A program made the translations under genes and the position numbers. A stretch of 64,000 nucleotides of DNA, from assembly GCF_003967515.1 (NCBI RefSeq), contig NZ_BIFQ01000001.1, forward strand, positions 5,518,001 to 5,582,000, read 5' to 3'. This document shows, piece after piece, positions 24,597-33,011 of the stretch. How positions within the stretch are numbered: position 1 is the first letter of the stretch; each line of letters opens with the position of its first letter. The DNA comes from Dictyobacter aurantiacus (lineage in GTDB: Bacteria > Chloroflexota > Ktedonobacteria > Ktedonobacterales > Ktedonobacteraceae). A model generated the notes under the pieces. The model was given only the letters and a program-made list of their open reading frames with translations, was not told where the DNA came from and ran no database searches.

Positions 24597-25808
24597 TCAA
24601 GAAGATTTCTTACTGACGGCTTCCTTATCAGAAGGCTGCTGGCGCTGTATCTCCTCCTCATCGGAGGAGATAACCGGCTTCCCTTTGAGGAAGCGCACAA
24701 TATCCTCGCGGTTCCAGAGCGAGAGCTCCAGGTTGTGCTGGGGTGGAAAATAGTGTCCAACGGTAATGAGCATGTTGGCGCTCTCCCAGATATGCTTATT
24801 TTTGACCAGCGCGGTCAGTACGTCCTTCTGCGTATCGGAGAGGTCATCGATGGTTGTGTCCTTGCTGAGGGTGCGTCCCTCCAGGGCCAGGTAGAGCAGG
24901 TTATCGACCAGAACCACGCTGCTCAGCGCGTCACAGTGGGGCAGGGCTTTGATCAGGGTAGGGATGACCAGGGGAGCGACCGAGAAACCGATGGCGCAGA
25001 AGGCCTTGCTGAGGGTGGCATCCATGTTGACATCGGTAAAGGGGAGGGTAGCGAACTTCGCCTTAACCTCTGGCGGCTGCTCGTAGCTCTCGAGCAGAAT
25101 GCGCACCACCTGCCGTGGCGTATCCTCCTCCGCCAGCAGCGCGTAGGCCAGGGCTGCCGCGATCGTCAGCACCGGCTTCTTCTGCTTCTTAAGCAGGTGC
25201 ATAAAGTAATCGTGCGTCTCCTTAATGGCCGGCATCAGGCGTCCCAGTGTCATTATCATGGAGGCGCGCACCGACAGCTTATCCTCCTGCTTCAGGCGTT
25301 CTTTGAGGGTCGGGATCACCTCATCGGCGTGTGAGCGACAGCACGACAGCGTCCAGGCCGCCATCGCGCGCAGTCGTGGCTGATCGGCGTGCAGCAGGTT
25401 TAGATAGGTCGGATAGCCCGCGCTCACCGCCTCCTTCGCCTGCCTGACCCACTTGAGCTCCTCGGCCAGTCGGGCCTGGAACTCAGGCGTATTGCGCTCC
25501 TGTGGGCGGCGATAGTGAACGTCCAGATAGGACGAGCCATGGGCGATCGAGGTCAGCAACTGCAGCAACCAGAGCTTATGTGCCACCTGCTCTTCATCCA
25601 GCAGCTCGCAAAGGAAAGGAACAATCGAGGCCGTCGAGCTATACACCGTCCCCTGGTGATAGACGCTGCTCCCCAGGTGGCTGCGCGCCTGCTGGCGAAC
25701 CTCCTTATTGGGGGAGGCCAGATCCCTGATCCACCCCGGCACCTCGCTGGCATCTCCATAGGCATGCTGGAGCTGTTGCCAGGGGATCGTATCCAGTGTT
25801 TCTAACAT
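24597..25808 (-). CDS. HEAT-repeat protein
   Basis: 403 residues, soluble, helical throughout. Several HEAT-like helix pairs can be read: PNKEVRQQARSHLGSSVYHQ, DQPRLRAMAAWTLSCCRSHA, EDKLSVRASMIMTLGRLMPA, KPVLTIAAALAYALLAEEDT. The C-terminus is charged (SSDEEEIQRQQ). HEAT solenoids bind proteins; the partner is unknown and no functional link to the neighbours is evident. ATG at 25808 lies after GAGAAGAGCAGGTAGTAA. Related proteins are common as families in large Ktedonobacterial genomes (inference). Confidence 0.82.
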   Translation of the reverse strand: MLETLDTIPWQQLQHAYGDASEVPGWIRDLASPNKEVRQQARSHLGSSVYHQGTVYSSTASIVPFLCELLDEEQVAHKLWLLQLLTSIAHGSSYLDVHYRRPQERNTPEFQARLAEELKWVRQAKEAVSAGYPTYLNLLHADQPRLRAMAAWTLSCCRSHADEVIPTLKERLKQEDKLSVRASMIMTLGRLMPAIKETHDYFMHLLKKQKKPVLTIAAALAYALLAEEDTPRQVVRILLESYEQPPEVKAKFATLPFTDVNMDATLSKAFCAIGFSVAPLVIPTLIKALPHCDALSSVVLVDNLLYLALEGRTLSKDTTIDDLSDTQKDVLTALVKNKHIWESANMLITVGHYFPPQHNLELSLWNREDIVRFLKGKPVISSDEEEIQRQQPSDKEAVSKKSS

Positions 25809-26179
25809 TTACTACCTGCTCTTCTCTCAAAACGGTTGAGAGCACCATCCTATGCGCCTACATATGGAACATAATCAGTATACGTAGCAGTATGCATATG
25901 TGTATATATGCGTAGTACATTTCAGAGATAGACCCATCTCGTAGTATAAGCGATATGCTCCTTATTTTATACTATCATGCAAGACCCCTATCCTATGGGA
26001 AGTGCGTATGCAAAACCCCTTTGCATTATTCTTTTTCAATTCAGCACCTCTATATACTAAAGCTGAAATACCGTAGTGTACGCCATGGATATGGTTTGTT
26101 ATTTATATGTTTGTTTGCCGTACAGACGGTCATTTTCTTGTCAGGTCAACAGCTTCTATAATGAGGAGATGATCGGTGC
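25809..26179. other. AT-rich divergent promoter region
   Basis: No gene seen. Strongly AT-rich with many TATATG/CATATG words around 25860-25930, between the divergent HEAT and HlyD genes. Confidence 0.45.
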
Positions 26180-27667
26180 ATGATACAGACACCCACTAAA
26201 CCACCAGGTCCAGCACCTGATGAAGCAACTGAACAGATAGTCTCTATGAATGAAGCGCCGGTGCGGCGAGGCAGGTGGCGCGACCCCCGGAACGCCATCT
26301 GGATCTCATTGATCCTGCTGGGGGTGCTCCTGATCGGGGTGCTCTTCGGACCACTGCACTGGGCGGCGGGCTTCCAGGGGCGCCTGGCATCGAGAGGGAT
26401 GATGGCGGCGCCGGTCAGCGCCACCGGCTTCTTGCAGGCGCCGGTGTACAATCTAAACTTCAGCTCGGCCATCGGTGGTTTGATCAGTGACATTAATGTG
26501 AACATGGGCCAGCATGTTGTGACCAACCAGGTATTGGCGCACCTGGGATACAATACCTATGGTGAGCAGGTGAACGAAGCCCAGGTCGCCATCGACGCGG
26601 CCCGTGTTGAGCTGAATGCCGCCCGGGCGTATGTCGATAACGAGATCGCGCATAGGCATTTTGTTGTCGTACTGGCGCAGGATACGTTGAAGGCTGAACT
26701 CAACAATCGCCAGGCATTGCAGCGCCAGGCACAGGCGAATATTCACTTTGCCCAGGTAGCGTTGGATCAGGATGAGGAGACGCTTGATGCGGTAATGAGG
26801 AGCTCTGATGCCGCGATCAGATCGGCCAGGCAGACCGAAGCCAGCGCCATCGCCGCCTGCCAGGCCGCGGCATCCAGTTCGTCACCCGGTGGCGACAGCG
26901 GCCCCTCGGCGGCCAGTAGCAGTGGTCCCGAGAACGCGGGGGGGAGCACGCAGGACGCGTGTATACAGGCGGCCCAGGATGCCTTCCGCGCCGCGGTGGC
27001 ATCCGCGAAGCAGGCGGTAATCACGGCACAGGGAACGGTCGCCAAAGACCGGGCGGCGCTCAAGCAGGCGCGGGCCAACGCCGACGTCAACCTGACCGAC
27101 ATCAATGGACGCATCGTTGAGGCCCGCGACAGCATTGACGTAGCCAGGACCAATCCTGACGTCTCAAATGCCTATATTGCCCTCGCGGCCGCCGAGTTCA
27201 CCTATCGCACCTCGCTGGCCACGCTGCTCACCGACGAAAGGCTGCTGGCGCTGACCGTGATGCACGCGCCCCATCCCGGAGTTATCACCGCCGTTATCGG
27301 CACCGTGGGTGGTGTGCCGGGCGCGGTCACCAACCTGGTCCCCGCCGGTGGCCTCGAGAGCCAGGGTGTTCATGGTGGCCTCACCTTTATCCAGATCACG
27401 GATACCAGTTGCGTGAACCGCGTTCTCACCTTTGTCGACGAGACCGATATCCCCAAAGTGCACCAGGGACAGGGGGCCACCTTCACCCTGAAGGCCTTTG
27501 GCAGCCACCAGTTCTCGGGTCATGTGATCACGATGTCGCCCAACGGGTTGGGGTATCCTGGCAGCCAGACGAGCATCAAATACCAGGTCATCGTGGCCAT
27601 CGATGGCGACAGCGTGGGCTCCTACGATCTTTTGTCGGGGATGACGGCGAACGTCTCCTTCACTTAG
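26180..27667 (+). CDS. HlyD-family membrane fusion (efflux adaptor) protein
   Basis: 495 residues. One membrane anchor at about 39-58 (AIWISLILLGVLLIGVLFGP) preceded by basic residues; then a lipoyl-like beta-barrel half (GGLISDINVNMGQHVVTNQV, 105-124), a long coiled-coil hairpin (about 135-330, interrupted by a Ser/Gly/Pro-rich loop near 235-260), and the second lipoyl/beta-barrel half (LTVMHAPHPGVITAV ... FVDETDIPKVHQGQGATFTL). Such adaptors link an ABC, MFS or RND pump to the outside. No pump gene is adjacent, so it is an orphan here. GAGGAG lies 11-13 nt before the ATG. Confidence 0.85.
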   Translation: MIQTPTKPPGPAPDEATEQIVSMNEAPVRRGRWRDPRNAIWISLILLGVLLIGVLFGPLHWAAGFQGRLASRGMMAAPVSATGFLQAPVYNLNFSSAIGGLISDINVNMGQHVVTNQVLAHLGYNTYGEQVNEAQVAIDAARVELNAARAYVDNEIAHRHFVVVLAQDTLKAELNNRQALQRQAQANIHFAQVALDQDEETLDAVMRSSDAAIRSARQTEASAIAACQAAASSSSPGGDSGPSAASSSGPENAGGSTQDACIQAAQDAFRAAVASAKQAVITAQGTVAKDRAALKQARANADVNLTDINGRIVEARDSIDVARTNPDVSNAYIALAAAEFTYRTSLATLLTDERLLALTVMHAPHPGVITAVIGTVGGVPGAVTNLVPAGGLESQGVHGGLTFIQITDTSCVNRVLTFVDETDIPKVHQGQGATFTLKAFGSHQFSGHVITMSPNGLGYPGSQTSIKYQVIVAIDGDSVGSYDLLSGMTANVSFT

Positions 27668-27774
27668 CTGACCAGCTTTATGAGAAATACAATGGCGCCC
27701 TGGAGGGGGCCCGGTGATCCAGCCGGGTCTCCTCTTTTGTACGGCTCGCCCACCAACTGAACAGTGATAGAGGC

Positions 27775-28308
27775 TCAGGTGGTGGGCAGGTTTTTGTAGA
27801 AGTAGATGGTGCCGTCGAGGGTGCCGGAGGAACTGATGGCGTAGCCCGGGATGCGACCGGCCTCGATATAGCCCATCCTACGATAGAGCTGTTCGGCGGC
27901 GTCGCCCTCGCGCGTATCGAGCACGAGCAGGGTACGGCCATGGGCGCGGGCCGCCTCCTCCACCGTCTTCATCAGACCGCGACCGATGCCGTGACGGCGT
28001 TGGGAAGGATCGACAAACAGCTTCTGCACCTCCGCCCGGTGACGTCCGTTGGGCTTCATAGCCAGCGCCAGCTGGACCGAGCCCAGGACCTGACCGTCTG
28101 TATCCAACGCCACCAGCAGCACCTGTGAGCCGTCGGTGACATCCTGCAGCGTCGCCTGCCAGTAGCGCCGGGCCTCATCCTCGGCCAGCGGTGGCAGGAA
28201 GCCGACCGAAGCGCCACCGTCGACGGTTGCCCGCAGCAGGCGGATGAGATCCGGCAGGAGCCGCTCCCCATTCTCTGGTTTTACAGCTTCGATTGATGGT
28301 GTGCTCAT
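27775..28308 (-). CDS. GNAT family N-acetyltransferase
   Basis: 177 residues. VQKLFVDPSQRRHGIGRGLM (motif A with the QRRHGIG acetyl-CoA loop) and LVLDTREGDAAEQLYRRMGY are diagnostic. The pattern LPDLIRLLRATVDGGASVGF at the N-terminus is common in GNATs of the phosphinothricin-type/unknown group. Acceptor unknown. Convergent with the HlyD gene; about 300 bp of non-coding DNA upstream. Confidence 0.87.
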   Translation of the reverse strand: MSTPSIEAVKPENGERLLPDLIRLLRATVDGGASVGFLPPLAEDEARRYWQATLQDVTDGSQVLLVALDTDGQVLGSVQLALAMKPNGRHRAEVQKLFVDPSQRRHGIGRGLMKTVEEAARAHGRTLLVLDTREGDAAEQLYRRMGYIEAGRIPGYAISSSGTLDGTIYFYKNLPTT

Positions 28309-28609
28309 GTACGCGAAACCTCCTCAATCATTGAATTTGTGCCTATCCTAGCAAAGGTGGGCCTGTCTGACAATAGATAGCCCAACATTCGTGGTCATAA
28401 TTGATAGTGATCGCCAGGAGGCGATACATAGATCGCGATCGAATGACTTGTGGACGCGCAAGGTATACTTGAAGAAGAACAGATTAGCGTTGTTTCAGAT
28501 GCGTGAATGCACTATATAGATAGATGCGTATCGTGTATGCGCTATGTCCGCCATAGGTAGCTGATTGTGCTGCAGGTGGGCTGGAAGCTGGATGAAGGAG
28601 CCGCTCTCT
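28309..28609. other. Divergent gap, no gene recognised
   Basis: Promoter region for the GNAT gene (minus) and hydrolase gene (plus). No repeat family member found. Confidence 0.4.
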
Positions 28610-29647
28610 ATGCTTGTGAAGGAAGTTGAAGCCAGGCGTGGGGTCGCGCCATGGATCAGGCCGTTAGTGGGTTCAGCGATCGGGCTGGGCGTGATGGCGG
28701 CGGGCGCGGGCGCGCTCTACCAGGTGCTGGCCGAGGCGAAGGATCGGCGACGCTATCCGCCGCCGGGCAGGCTGATCGATGTCGGAGGGCACCGTCTGCA
28801 CTACCTGGATATGGGCAAGGGAGGACCGACCGTGGTGCTCGACTCGGGTCTGGGCTGTTCGATGCTGGATTGGTGCTATATCCAGCCTGCGGTGGCGCGC
28901 TTCACGCGTGTGTGCGCCTATGATCGCGCCGGCTATGGCTGGAGCGAGCCCGGACCAAAGCCGCGCAGCGCCGGGCGCATCGTGGATGAGCTATTGACCC
29001 TGCTCAGGCGCGGCGGCATCCCGGGTCCCTACGTGCTGGTGGGCCACTCGCTGGGCGGCCTGCACATGCAGCTCTTCGCGCGCAGGCATCCCGAACTGGT
29101 GGCTGGACTCGTCCTGATTGACGCCTCGCCGCTCGACCAGCGCCGGCGCGTGCCCAGGCCGGCGCGTGCCAGGTGGTTGCAGCAGCAGCTACGCTGGCAG
29201 CTCTTCTGCTGGAGTAGTCCCCTGCTGGCCCGGATCGGCGTGGTGCGCCTCCAGAAGCGCCTGCAGCGTCCCAAAACGGGTCCCACGCGCTATCCCGCCA
29301 CCGTCCAGCCGATCGCCGAGGCGCAGCGGCTGCGCTCCCGCGCCTTCGACTGGACGTTTGGTGAGGCCAGGGCTATCGAGCGTAGCGAAGAAGAGGTGCG
29401 TACCGCTCCCGCCTTTCCGCCGATTCCCCTGATTGTGCTGGCCGCCGAAAACAGCTCCAGCGGCGCCATTCAGCAGCTCTGGCTGCAGCTGCAGGGCGAG
29501 CAGGCGCTGCTCTCACCCGAGAGCAGCCTGCGCATCGTCAAGCAGAGCGGCCACTTCATCCAGATCGACCAACCGGACAGCGTCATCCAGGCCATTCGCG
29601 ACATCATCGTAGGTGCCGGGTTGGCTCCGGCTTGTCCAGGCGTTTAA
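28610..29647 (+). CDS. Membrane-anchored alpha/beta hydrolase
   Basis: 345 residues. N-terminal anchor at about 18-37 (PLVGSAIGLGVMAAGAGALY), then an alpha/beta hydrolase: VVLDSGLGCSMLDW oxyanion region, nucleophile S147 in GHSLGG, and base His in KQSGHFIQID. Start MLVKEV is 9 nt after GAAGGAG. The last residues, VGAGLAPACPGV, are encoded by a GCCGGG-type REP repeat that runs through the end of the reading frame. The stop overlaps the convergent VOC gene by 4 bp. Confidence 0.86.
   Translation: MLVKEVEARRGVAPWIRPLVGSAIGLGVMAAGAGALYQVLAEAKDRRRYPPPGRLIDVGGHRLHYLDMGKGGPTVVLDSGLGCSMLDWCYIQPAVARFTRVCAYDRAGYGWSEPGPKPRSAGRIVDELLTLLRRGGIPGPYVLVGHSLGGLHMQLFARRHPELVAGLVLIDASPLDQRRRVPRPARARWLQQQLRWQLFCWSSPLLARIGVVRLQKRLQRPKTGPTRYPATVQPIAEAQRLRSRAFDWTFGEARAIERSEEEVRTAPAFPPIPLIVLAAENSSSGAIQQLWLQLQGEQALLSPESSLRIVKQSGHFIQIDQPDSVIQAIRDIIVGAGLAPACPGV
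29611..29641 (+). repeat. REP repeat within the hydrolase 3' end
   Basis: GTAGGTGCCGGGTTGGCTCC and GGCTTGTCCAGGCG match the reverse of the CCGGGGCAAGCCCGGCACCTAC family. It is read in frame as the protein tail. Confidence 0.6.
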
Positions 29648-30009
29648 TCAGCGGTGAGCATGACGATATTGCCATCGGGATCGTTGATCATGGCGAAGTA
29701 GGCGTTGATGGTCTCTGAAAAGTTGGGTGCCTGGTAGCTGTGGTAGCCGAGTCCGGTGAGCTCGGCGTATTTCGCTTCCACGATCGCGCGGTCCCGGACA
29801 TAGAATTCGAGCACCACGCCCTGGGCGTGCTGGCGATCCAGCGGGATCATGCTGTTGAGGAAGAAGGTAATGTCGCCCTTCATCTGCACCTGAACGTGTG
29901 GTCTCCCCTCGCTGTCCGCCGGGAGCTCCAGACCGAGCTGGCGATAGAAGGCCAGCGACTTTTCCATATCACGAGGGAGCAGGCCAACCATGTAGAGGTC
30001 AAGTGGCAT
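29644..30009 (-). CDS. VOC-family (glyoxalase-like) protein
   Basis: 121 residues, one vicinal-oxygen-chelate module pair: LYMVGLLPRDMEKSLAFYRQ at the start, and FAMINDPDGNIVMLT at the end. Metal ligands would come from the first strand, central VLEFYV and the C-terminal E/D, but the usual His is missing at residue 8 (Val), so metal use is uncertain. Dimeric binding or dioxygenase-like roles are possible. AGGAAAGGAACCGTACA precedes the ATG. It lies beside the AraC-family gene upstream on the same strand. Confidence 0.82.
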   Translation of the reverse strand: MPLDLYMVGLLPRDMEKSLAFYRQLGLELPADSEGRPHVQVQMKGDITFFLNSMIPLDRQHAQGVVLEFYVRDRAIVEAKYAELTGLGYHSYQAPNFSETINAYFAMINDPDGNIVMLTAD

Positions 30010-30121
30010 TGTACGGTTCCTTTCCTATCTGGCGATGCGTATCAACATCGCCGTTCGCGTTATCATGTGTCTATGATAGCGCAGAGGAAGGAGAACGATC
30101 TTGCACATCCGTGCGCTTCTA

Positions 30122-31060
30122 TCACAAACGTGCGCGAGTAGTGTATTGCTGGCGAAAGGCGCGTGGCGTCAGGCCGAGGTAGCGCTTGAAGACACGTGTC
30201 AGGTGGCTCTGATTGGAGAAGCCGCACGCTAGCGCGACCTGGGCCAGCGGCATCTCGCTTTTCTCGCACAGGTGTTGCGCCTGCTCGACCTGTTGCCGCA
30301 ACACGAACTGGTGCGGACTCTCTCCGGTTGTCTGGCGGAAGAGACGCGCGAAGTGATAGGGACTGAAGCCCACCTGCCGGGCCAGCGCCTCCAGTGAAAG
30401 CTCCTGATCGAGGTGTGCCAGAACGTAGTCGCGCACGCGTCCTATCTGCCGCTCCGTCAATCCCTGCGTGGGCTCCTTGATGGTGGGTGGCTTCGCCGTA
30501 TAGTGGCGCAGCAGGTGAACAGCCAGCAACTGGGAAGCGGTCTGCGCGTAGATGTTTCCGGTCGGCGAGCCCTGTTCCAACTCCTGCCAGAGCGTCAGAC
30601 AGATCTGCGTCAGCAGTGGATCTTTAAAACCCGAGTGTGCCAGCAGTGATAGTTGAGCGGGATCTCCGGCCGCCACCTCCGCGGCGGTATTGGCGAGCAG
30701 CCGGGGGCTCAGCTGTAGATGAAAGGTCCGCGTTGGTGCCCCGACAAGTCCCTGCCAGCGTATCTCATGGGCTATGTCCGTCGCTGGCTGCAGAATAAGT
30801 TCCCCCTGATGAATATACTGCGATTTCCAGGGACCGTTGATTGGACGTTGCTCTATGTGCATGGTTCCCCCGGAAAAAAGGACCAGTGAGATATCCGGTA
30901 TATCCTGTGCCATCCAGCCCTCTAGCTGTGTTGGTTCATGGAAGGCACGCGCCACCAATCCCTGCCAGCCCGCCTCCTCGCTCGAAAGGTAAAGCAGCGG
31001 CGCGGTCAGCCGATCGTATATGGTGGTGTATGATCCGATCCGTGAAGGCTGCGTATCCAT
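30122..31060 (-). CDS. AraC-family transcriptional regulator
   Basis: 312 residues. C-terminal AraC DNA-binding pair: first HTH LSLEALARQVGFSPYHFARL (about 243-262), second MPLAQVALACGFSNQSHLTR with FKRYLGLTPRAFRQQY after it. The N-terminal 200 residues are a cupin-like effector domain (FHLQLSPRLLANTAAEVAAG) similar to the HTH_18 AraC group that senses small organics. Targets unknown; the VOC gene downstream on the same strand is a candidate. A GTACAA/TTGTAC inverted repeat lies about 45 bp upstream. Confidence 0.88.
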   Translation of the reverse strand: MDTQPSRIGSYTTIYDRLTAPLLYLSSEEAGWQGLVARAFHEPTQLEGWMAQDIPDISLVLFSGGTMHIEQRPINGPWKSQYIHQGELILQPATDIAHEIRWQGLVGAPTRTFHLQLSPRLLANTAAEVAAGDPAQLSLLAHSGFKDPLLTQICLTLWQELEQGSPTGNIYAQTASQLLAVHLLRHYTAKPPTIKEPTQGLTERQIGRVRDYVLAHLDQELSLEALARQVGFSPYHFARLFRQTTGESPHQFVLRQQVEQAQHLCEKSEMPLAQVALACGFSNQSHLTRVFKRYLGLTPRAFRQQYTTRARL

Positions 31061-31104
31061 CTATGCTCCTGCCATCCTTTTCTTTTTTTGGTGTGCTTGA
31101 TTGT

Positions 31105-31121
31105 GTACAAATCAATTGTAC
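31105..31121 (-). promoter_or_regulatory. Inverted repeat before the AraC gene
   Basis: GTACAA-atcaa-TTGTAC, a 6-bp perfect inverted repeat with 5-nt spacer in AT-rich DNA about 45 bp upstream of the AraC start. Possible operator. Confidence 0.35.
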
Positions 31122-31218
31122 TCAATTTAATTGCGTCAAAGCAAAGCCGGTTATAAAACAAAAGATACCAGGTGTATGTCCTCTGCGAGAAGCATCGTGG
31201 GAGCCACAGGATGTGAGA

Positions 31219-31899
31219 TCACGGGTTTGGCGCCGAGGCGAGCAGGTGGTGGGCGGCGGGCATGAGATAGGGATGGATGAGGGCGCGCACCTGTTCGATG
31301 CCGGCCTGGATCTCCTGCTCGGTGATCTGGTGGTGGATGTGGCGGCTCTGGCAATAATCGATCCAGTAGCGATTGATGATCCAGATATTGGTTGCCAGCA
31401 GCGGGATCTGCTGTGGCTCGATCTGGAGCAGGCCAGCCTGGCGCATCCGTTCCAGCACACGCTCGATGAAGTTGTGTCCCTCGTTGGTCAGGGTGATCAA
31501 CTGTGCATAGACCTCGTGCTGGTCGCTGGCCCAGTTGATATGATCGCGGAAGAGGAAGCGGTACTCCCACATCAGTTGAAAGCCGCGCACCAGCAGACCG
31601 CGCAGATTGCTGGTGAGGCTCTGCTCGTCCAGGTTGATCTGCTGATTGGCCTGGGCTCTGGCCTGCAGCTCAGCGAAGAGGGCAATGATCAGATCGTGCT
31701 TGGTATGGAAATGGTACCAGACGTTGCCCTCGCTGATGCCCACCTGCTCCCCGATATGGGCCAGCGTCACATTGGCCTCCCCCTGCTCATTAAACAGCCT
31801 GCGCGCCATCTCAAGGATTAAATCGCGCGTCTTCTTACGCTTTTCGCCGCCCTGGCGCCGGGCCCGCGCACCAGCTGGTGTCTGCATATCTCTATCCAC
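31219..31899 (-). CDS. TetR-family transcriptional regulator
   Basis: 226 residues. TetR HTH in 25-70: RDLILEMARRLFNEQGEANV, then TLAHIGEQVGISEGNVWYHF, HTKHDLI. Ligand domain follows (LRGLLVRGFQLMWEYRFLFR, a pattern of the TetR_C group with a conserved FRD). Ligand and targets unknown. It is upstream of, and on the same strand as, the AraC gene. Confidence 0.88.
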   Translation of the reverse strand: MDRDMQTPAGARARRQGGEKRKKTRDLILEMARRLFNEQGEANVTLAHIGEQVGISEGNVWYHFHTKHDLIIALFAELQARAQANQQINLDEQSLTSNLRGLLVRGFQLMWEYRFLFRDHINWASDQHEVYAQLITLTNEGHNFIERVLERMRQAGLLQIEPQQIPLLATNIWIINRYWIDYCQSRHIHHQITEQEIQAGIEQVRALIHPYLMPAAHHLLASAPNP

Positions 31900-32299
31900 T
31901 TTCTAGCCTGCATTGCCAAGTTTAGTAATGAGTCTTATCCTCGTTGCGCTTAGGGAAATGACTGTAAATAGCGTATTCATGGGTAGTATAGCACATGCGA
32001 CCTGCTGGCGCTGATGATATGGGTAGCTCCGGCCGGAGCGATCATGCAGAGAGCGCCAAACGGTTTTGTGGGCGTGATCGTATGGGGAGGGGGGGCATAT
32101 GTGATTTTTTCTATAGGTAGAAGGTGTATAATGGATATATACAGGATTTGTTGATTTGAGGTGAAGGCTTCGTTTCAACAGGGGAATGCGGTGCCGCGTT
32201 TCCATTCCATCCAGGGCGCAATATGGGGCGGAGCTGGCAACGATCAAATCGCTGATAGGGCCTGTGGTTATGTGGATATGGGTATATCCAGGAGGAGTA
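31900..32299. other. Divergent gap before the secreted peptide
   Basis: No gene accepted. A frame continuing upstream of 32300 is open but has no ribosome site. TATATG-rich sequence near 32095-32150 may hold the plus-strand promoter. Confidence 0.4.
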
Positions 32300-32587
32300 A
32301 TGATGCGTAAAACTTTGTTTCGCATGTTGCTTGGAGCGTTCCTTATTGTAGGAATAATGATGACCGTCCTCGCGGCTCCCCATGCATTTGCCTCGCCGGC
32401 TGCCTCATCTTCTATTCCAGGGTGCGCTGACTCGGATTACAGCTGCGGTTATCTGCGTGGTTTCGCTGATGGGAGAACCGCGGCGGTCAATGGTCTCTGT
32501 TCTAACTCGCCGTACCTGTATTCGTCTAACATGACGGCTAGCGAACGCGGTTATCGGGACGCTTTCTCTTATTATTGTAAACCGTAG
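32300..32587 (+). CDS. Small secreted four-Cys protein
   Basis: 95 residues, not recognised. GGAGGAG sits directly before tandem ATGs at 32300 and 32303. A Sec signal (RMLLGAFLIVGIMMTVLAAP, cleavage near AFA-SP) leaves a mature part of about 63 residues with four Cys (GCADSDYSC, GLC, YYC), enough for two disulfides, rich in Ser, Tyr and Gly (YLRGFADGRTAAVNG). A secreted peptide or small binding protein is likely. Isolated. Confidence 0.75.
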   Translation: MMRKTLFRMLLGAFLIVGIMMTVLAAPHAFASPAASSSIPGCADSDYSCGYLRGFADGRTAAVNGLCSNSPYLYSSNMTASERGYRDAFSYYCKP

Positions 32588-32728
32588 TACCTACCACCTA
32601 CCATACGAGAATGCCCCGGGGCGTGGAGAGCCTATGCTCCCCACGCCCTTTGATGTGAGCACCCTTTTTAATATGGTACAACAGGCTCTCCACATCCTTT
32701 GATGTGCGACCCCTCTTCTCCTCTTTAT

Positions 32729-32985
32729 AATAGGGATGCAACATATGAGTCATCCCGGATTTTTGAAAAATCCGAAAATGGATTTCGCGCTCCCAATGCG
32801 GGAGGTGCAGGAGGGCGGCGAGCCCTCCTGCCGGGGGGCGGGGAGGACCCTGCACCCCGGTTTTGGGAACTTTTTCAAAAGTTAGTGATGACTCATATGT
32901 TGCATCCCTATTAAAAAAACAGTGCGGCCGCGCACGCGGACGCCCGAGCGGGGGCGCGCACGTCCCCCGACCAGGAGCCGCTTCG
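32729..32985 (+). repeat. Variable-stem hairpin element, copy 4, with 132-bp island
   Basis: Outer arms of 26 bp, perfect: 32729-32754 (AATAGGGATGCAACATATGA...) and 32887-32912. Between them lie 132 bp with their own hairpins (CGGATTTTTGAAAAATCCG; GCAGGAGGGC-GGCGA-GCCCTCCTGC) related to the 103-bp array unit. The element then continues with A7, CAGTGCGGCCGCGCACGCGG and ACGCCCGAGCGGGGGCGCGC. The whole resembles a nested insertion into a hairpin loop. Confidence 0.75.
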
Positions 32986-33011
32986 CGGCAAAGCCAGGGC
33001 GAGTCCGGCCC

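Noticed and set aside
24055..24616. Frames on both strands encoding repeated DAAPFLL or MRHPSSW peptides
   Set aside because: Product of a 21-bp tandem repeat that is open on both strands; no start signals and no conservation evidence.
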